Source: Flaccisagitta enflata (Eukaryota; Chaetognatha; Sagittoidea; Aphragmophora). From it: 64,000 nucleotides of DNA. The number at the start of each line of letters is the position of its first letter. Position 1 is the stretch's first letter. Shown here piece by piece: positions 61,085 to 64,000 of this stretch. Position numbers and translations under genes: made by a program. The stretch lies in contig OZ231127.1 in the NCBI GenBank assembly GCA_965153355.1, forward strand, positions 83,886,001-83,950,000. Direction: 5' to 3'. The notes beneath the pieces are model-generated. The model searched no databases and was not told the DNA's origin. It was given only the letters and a program-made list of their open reading frames with translations.

Positions 61085-61219
61085 TCAGACAAAAAACGCG
61101 AGGTCACAACATCGTTGCGGATGGGTGGGCAGGGGCATCCAACTCCCAGCCTGACCCTACTTTTACCCCTTTCTCCACACACACATACACACACACACAC
61201 ACGCAAACGCACACATGCA

Positions 61220-61291
<72 letters not shown>

Positions 61292-61416
61292 CAACTGCAG
61301 CATCAGAAATGCGGGGTTTTCCGTTTCCAACTTGAGCGTGACGAACCGACAGATCAACGAACGGACGGACGGATGGACACAGCCTATTATAGAGTTATGT
61401 GTACGCAAGTAAAAAT
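61085..61416 (-). mobile_element. HINE-like copy interrupted by (CA)n
   Basis: AAAAAACGCGAGGTCACAAC, ATCGTTGCGGATGGGTGGGC, AGGGGCATCCAACTCCC, a (CA)n tract 61,177-61,288 with GCAAACGCACACATGC interruption, GGGTTTTCCGTTTCC, GAACGGACGGACGGATGG, AGAGTTATGTGTACGC, AAGTAAAAA. The CA tract sits where other copies have AACACACAAACATACAC, so it probably expanded from it. Confidence 0.75.
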
Positions 61417-61499
61417 AAATGCGGGTTTTGACCCACGTATACTAGTTGAAAATTGAATCCATCGTTCAATACAACTGCAAGTAAAACCAAAAAGAATCC

Positions 61500-62843
61500 T
61501 CACAGAGCCTCAATGACCTCTCTGTCGAGAAGTGCAAAGACCAAATCTTTTTGCTTAATGTTTTTGTCAAATATAACAAAGGGCGTGATTTCAAGCATAT
61601 GCTTCTTATCAAACCGATCTACTACTTTATCAGTTGGGTAAATCCAATATGTTTTCTCTACATCATCTTTTGCACAAGTTTTCTGAGTGGTGAGGGCTTG
61701 AACAATAGTGGTATCTAGCTCCTAGTCGTATGGCTGGACTGACCCAAGATTCCAACATCTACTTCCAAAGTAATAAGAAACTCTTCCTCTTAAAGCAGCC
61801 ATTGGAAGTTTAGTTCAAGATCAGCTAAAGTAAGCTGCAGATCTTTTTCTTTTTGTTTGAGACTGTGCTGTGGGTGAATCAAGCATATTAGTTGCTTCAT
61901 AAACATCATCAATTGTAATGAATTTTTGATTGCATTAGTCAACAGAATGTAATGCTAGTAAATTTTTATACATTTATTTGGAACTGATATTGCATTGCTT
62001 GAAGTAAACAAAGTCACAAGGCAACTCAGAAAAAATGATTTTTTTTTCAACTTGATTTCTCTGCATAAAATGGACAGTTAATTCTGCTCTTTCAACATCT
62101 TGATTCAATTGTAGCATTTGTGAAATTCATTTTGAGATGTCAATGGAGCATCACATTTATATTTCTTGCCATTATCTTGGCACAAGGCCATCGCCTTGTT
62201 TTTTTTATTGCTCTCTGGCTAGCTTATCTGTCTCTGGATCAGTGAGAGCAAGTTTAAACTTCATCAAATCTTTTTGGGCCCTGGACCAATCTGTCTTAAT
62301 TTCTGCAACTTATATAATAATATAATAATATGATCTATGGCAACCAACACAGACTCCTTTGGGGTCAAGTGCTTTGTCTATCAATTTGAGTACCAATCTG
62401 ATTATGGCCTGAAATGCTACACCTCCTTTAGCTTTGAGCTGTCCAAAGTAGTTCTCTCCTGCTTTGCTGTCTATTGGAATTTTTAAAAAGTTCATCCTCT
62501 GTGAACATTTCTGAAAGTGGCTTCAACTGTGTCTTTTCATAAGTACCTGCTGGTTTTTTCTCACAATATTTCTTATACTCAAGATATGCTAAAAAGCTTT
62601 CTAGCTGGTCAATTGCCTTGCTTTGCCAATTCTTCCCTCCTTCATCAGCATAGCATCATTTCTACGTCGTCTTTGCTCTTCAAATGCACTGAATTCTTCA
62701 GCTCTGTTCCATGAATTTGAAGAATTCTCCATTGCAACAAACTTTAACGCCAGGTCCTTTGAGCACCTACGTTTTACCTTGCTTTTGTCAGAAGTGATAA
62801 GTAAGGCTGCTTTCAGTTTGTCCTGGCCAATTTGGCCTTCCAA
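61500..62843 (-). pseudogene. unidentified coding region broken by frameshifts
   Basis: Reading the minus strand from 62,843, coding-like stretches join only if the frame changes several times. 62,843 to about 62,615 has a Met start and a basic, charged sequence (EEFSAFEEQRRRRNDAML). 62,615-62,480 includes LESFLAYLEYKKYCEK. 62,480-62,310 includes AKGGVAFQAIIRLVLKLIDK. 62,305-62,205, 62,200-62,105, 62,105-61,965 and 61,925-61,825 follow in shifting frames. 61,802-61,500 runs 100 codons (RVSYYFGSRCWNLGSV ... KQKDLVFALLDREVIEAL) with one internal TAG (61,722-61,724) and ends at TGA. No family recognised. It is either a pseudogene or decayed transposon gene, or a real gene damaged by indel errors in the sequence. 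Confidence 0.5.
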
Positions 62844-62865
62844 ATTTTAAAAAAAAGAAGATAGG

Positions 62866-62938
62866 TAAAGAGAGAGAGTCAGTGAGTGGGAGGGAGAGAG
62901 AGTGAGAGAGAGAAAGAGAGAGAGAAAGAAGGAAAGAG

Positions 62939-62991
<53 letters not shown>

Positions 62992-62992
62992 A
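62866..62992. repeat. (GA)n microsatellite
   Basis: Imperfect GA-rich lead-in, then about 48 bases of pure GA to 62,988. Confidence 0.95.
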
Positions 62993-63040
62993 GTTTAAAT
63001 TAACAAAATGGAGTTAATTTGAAGAGAAATGATTAAAATA

Positions 63041-63208
63041 CAGTTGAGCTTCACTAGAGCACATGCCAGGGGACTGAGCAAAATTATGCCTTACAGTGAA
63101 GTTGGCTTATTACCACTGTAGACACAACTACAAAAACCTCTTATGAGACCACAGGTTATATGCCTTGTTGGCGGGCATGCCTTATTAGCGGGTGCACTTT
63201 ATCCACTG
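63041..63208. mobile_element. short pogo/Tigger-like MITE, TA-flanked
   Basis: A 168-bp segment with ends CAGTTGAGCTTCACTAG and, reverse-complemented from the right, CAGTGGATAAAGTGC, flanked by TA (63,039-63,040 and 63,209-63,210). Interior phrases such as GCCTTATTAGCGGGTGC and GGCTTATTACCACTG are typical of degraded pogo-type ends. Non-coding. Confidence 0.55.
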
Positions 63209-63640
63209 TATATTTAAAGCACATGCTAAATTCATGTTTTTGAGAAATATTGATCCTGCCTGGTCAGTGCTTTACTTTTTTTATGAAGTTGAATTTTGAA
63301 AGAACAAATAAGCTTTTGAAATCTGACTAAGTGCGAAAAATCGTTTGAAAATTAGTCGCGATTTGGTTTTTGAGCCCATCCGCGGGTTTTTTTTTCACCG
63401 ACTGGGTTCTGATTGGTGATTTGCCACTTAGTAAGGTCCCACTCATAGGTTTATTGAGTATCTGAGGCCGTTTTTTGAAGTTTGCTCATATTTGGGAAAT
63501 CTCGTACTCCCTTATCTCTGTCTCTCTCAGATATTCATGAATCACGTTCAGCCTTGATTTATCCAAGCTTGGGAGAGAAAGGGACAGAAAAATAGACGGA
63601 GAAAAAAGATGAAGAAGGTCTCCTTTGACAACGACATTCC
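63209..63640. other. no gene recognised
   Basis: Nothing recognised apart from a short TCTCTGTCTCTCTC tract at 63,515-63,528. Confidence 0.4.
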
Positions 63641-63654
63641 AATATTCCAGTCGG

Positions 63655-63735
63655 CGAAAACGAAAACAAAAACAAAAGCAAAATCCACGACAATAACAAC
63701 AACAATATCAACAAAAACGACAACAACAAAATGAA
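63655..63735. repeat. imperfect (CAA)n/(AAAACG) repeat
   Basis: CGAAAACGAAAACAAAAACA-type and CAACAACAA runs. Confidence 0.8.
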
Positions 63736-63901
63736 AGCCCAAAACAAAACAAAAATGAAAAATCGGCGAAGCGAAAGTGAAAGACGAGAACAGAATAAAA
63801 CTTCCTTATTGTGAATTTTGCCCCCGTTTGTTTATCGCTTGAAATCTGAAGGCAAGTGAAAAAGAAAATACTGAAATAAAAGTATATTACAACACCGAAA
63901 T

Positions 63902-63903
63902 CC

Positions 63904-63980
<77 letters not shown>
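63902..63980. repeat. (CAA)n trinucleotide microsatellite
   Basis: About 26 uninterrupted CAA units near the window end. Confidence 0.95.
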
Positions 63981-63981
<1 letters not shown>

Positions 63982-64000
63982 TGAAATCGGTGATGGCGTT

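Overview
This looks like nuclear DNA from an animal, most probably a marine or other invertebrate. It is AT-rich and crowded with long (CT)n, (CA)n, (GTCC)n and (CAA)n microsatellites, minisatellites, TA-flanked fold-back MITEs and short elements that resemble Helentron-associated non-autonomous elements (HINE, 'pearl', 'mini-me' types). The phylum cannot be fixed from the sequence. I found no intact protein-coding gene, rRNA, tRNA or CRISPR array. Almost every long open frame is low-complexity repeat or lies in transposon debris.

Layout. 1-10.8 kb: single-copy flank with a Tc1/mariner-like relic (1.75-3.26 kb), a TA-flanked MITE (3.38-3.79 kb), a 530-base polypurine minisatellite (4.04-4.57 kb), an ACAACC-rich repeat (5.7-6.6 kb), the C-terminal tail of a dead non-LTR retrotransposon split by a 601-bp fold-back MITE (6.8-7.7 kb), and long CT tracts (8.3-9.8 kb). 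10.8-57.5 kb: one giant inverted repeat. The left arm (10,811-34,956) is repeated in reverse as the right arm (34,982-57,537), with at most about 25 bases between them. 57.5-64 kb: flank with the end of a roughly 503-bp satellite-bearing element, more HINE-like copies, two more MITEs, a frameshifted unidentified coding region on the minus strand (61.5-62.84 kb) and (CAA)n.

The palindrome is the dominant feature. Several multi-kb stretches of the arms are virtually identical. Others, mainly 36.5-42.4 kb of the right arm, look like noisy copies, and that stretch is about 1.4 kb shorter than its mirror. Microsatellite lengths differ and each arm has private small duplications. It is either a real spacer-less palindrome with patchy homogenisation or a fold-back (chimeric read or assembly) artefact. 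The sequence alone cannot decide, and the noisy stretch makes the artefact a serious possibility.

The most biologically interesting system is the HINE-like family, about 23 copies outside the mirrored duplicates. Each has a 5' hairpin, a (GTCN)n tract, a 3' subterminal sequence complementary to the 5' hairpin, and a terminal hairpin followed by TTGTTTT. Different copies carry different but compensating stem sequences, which suggests the structures have been selected. The same family carries a 503-bp satellite core and is interleaved with a second modular shell element whose roughly 50-bp inverted ends enclose unrelated minisatellites.
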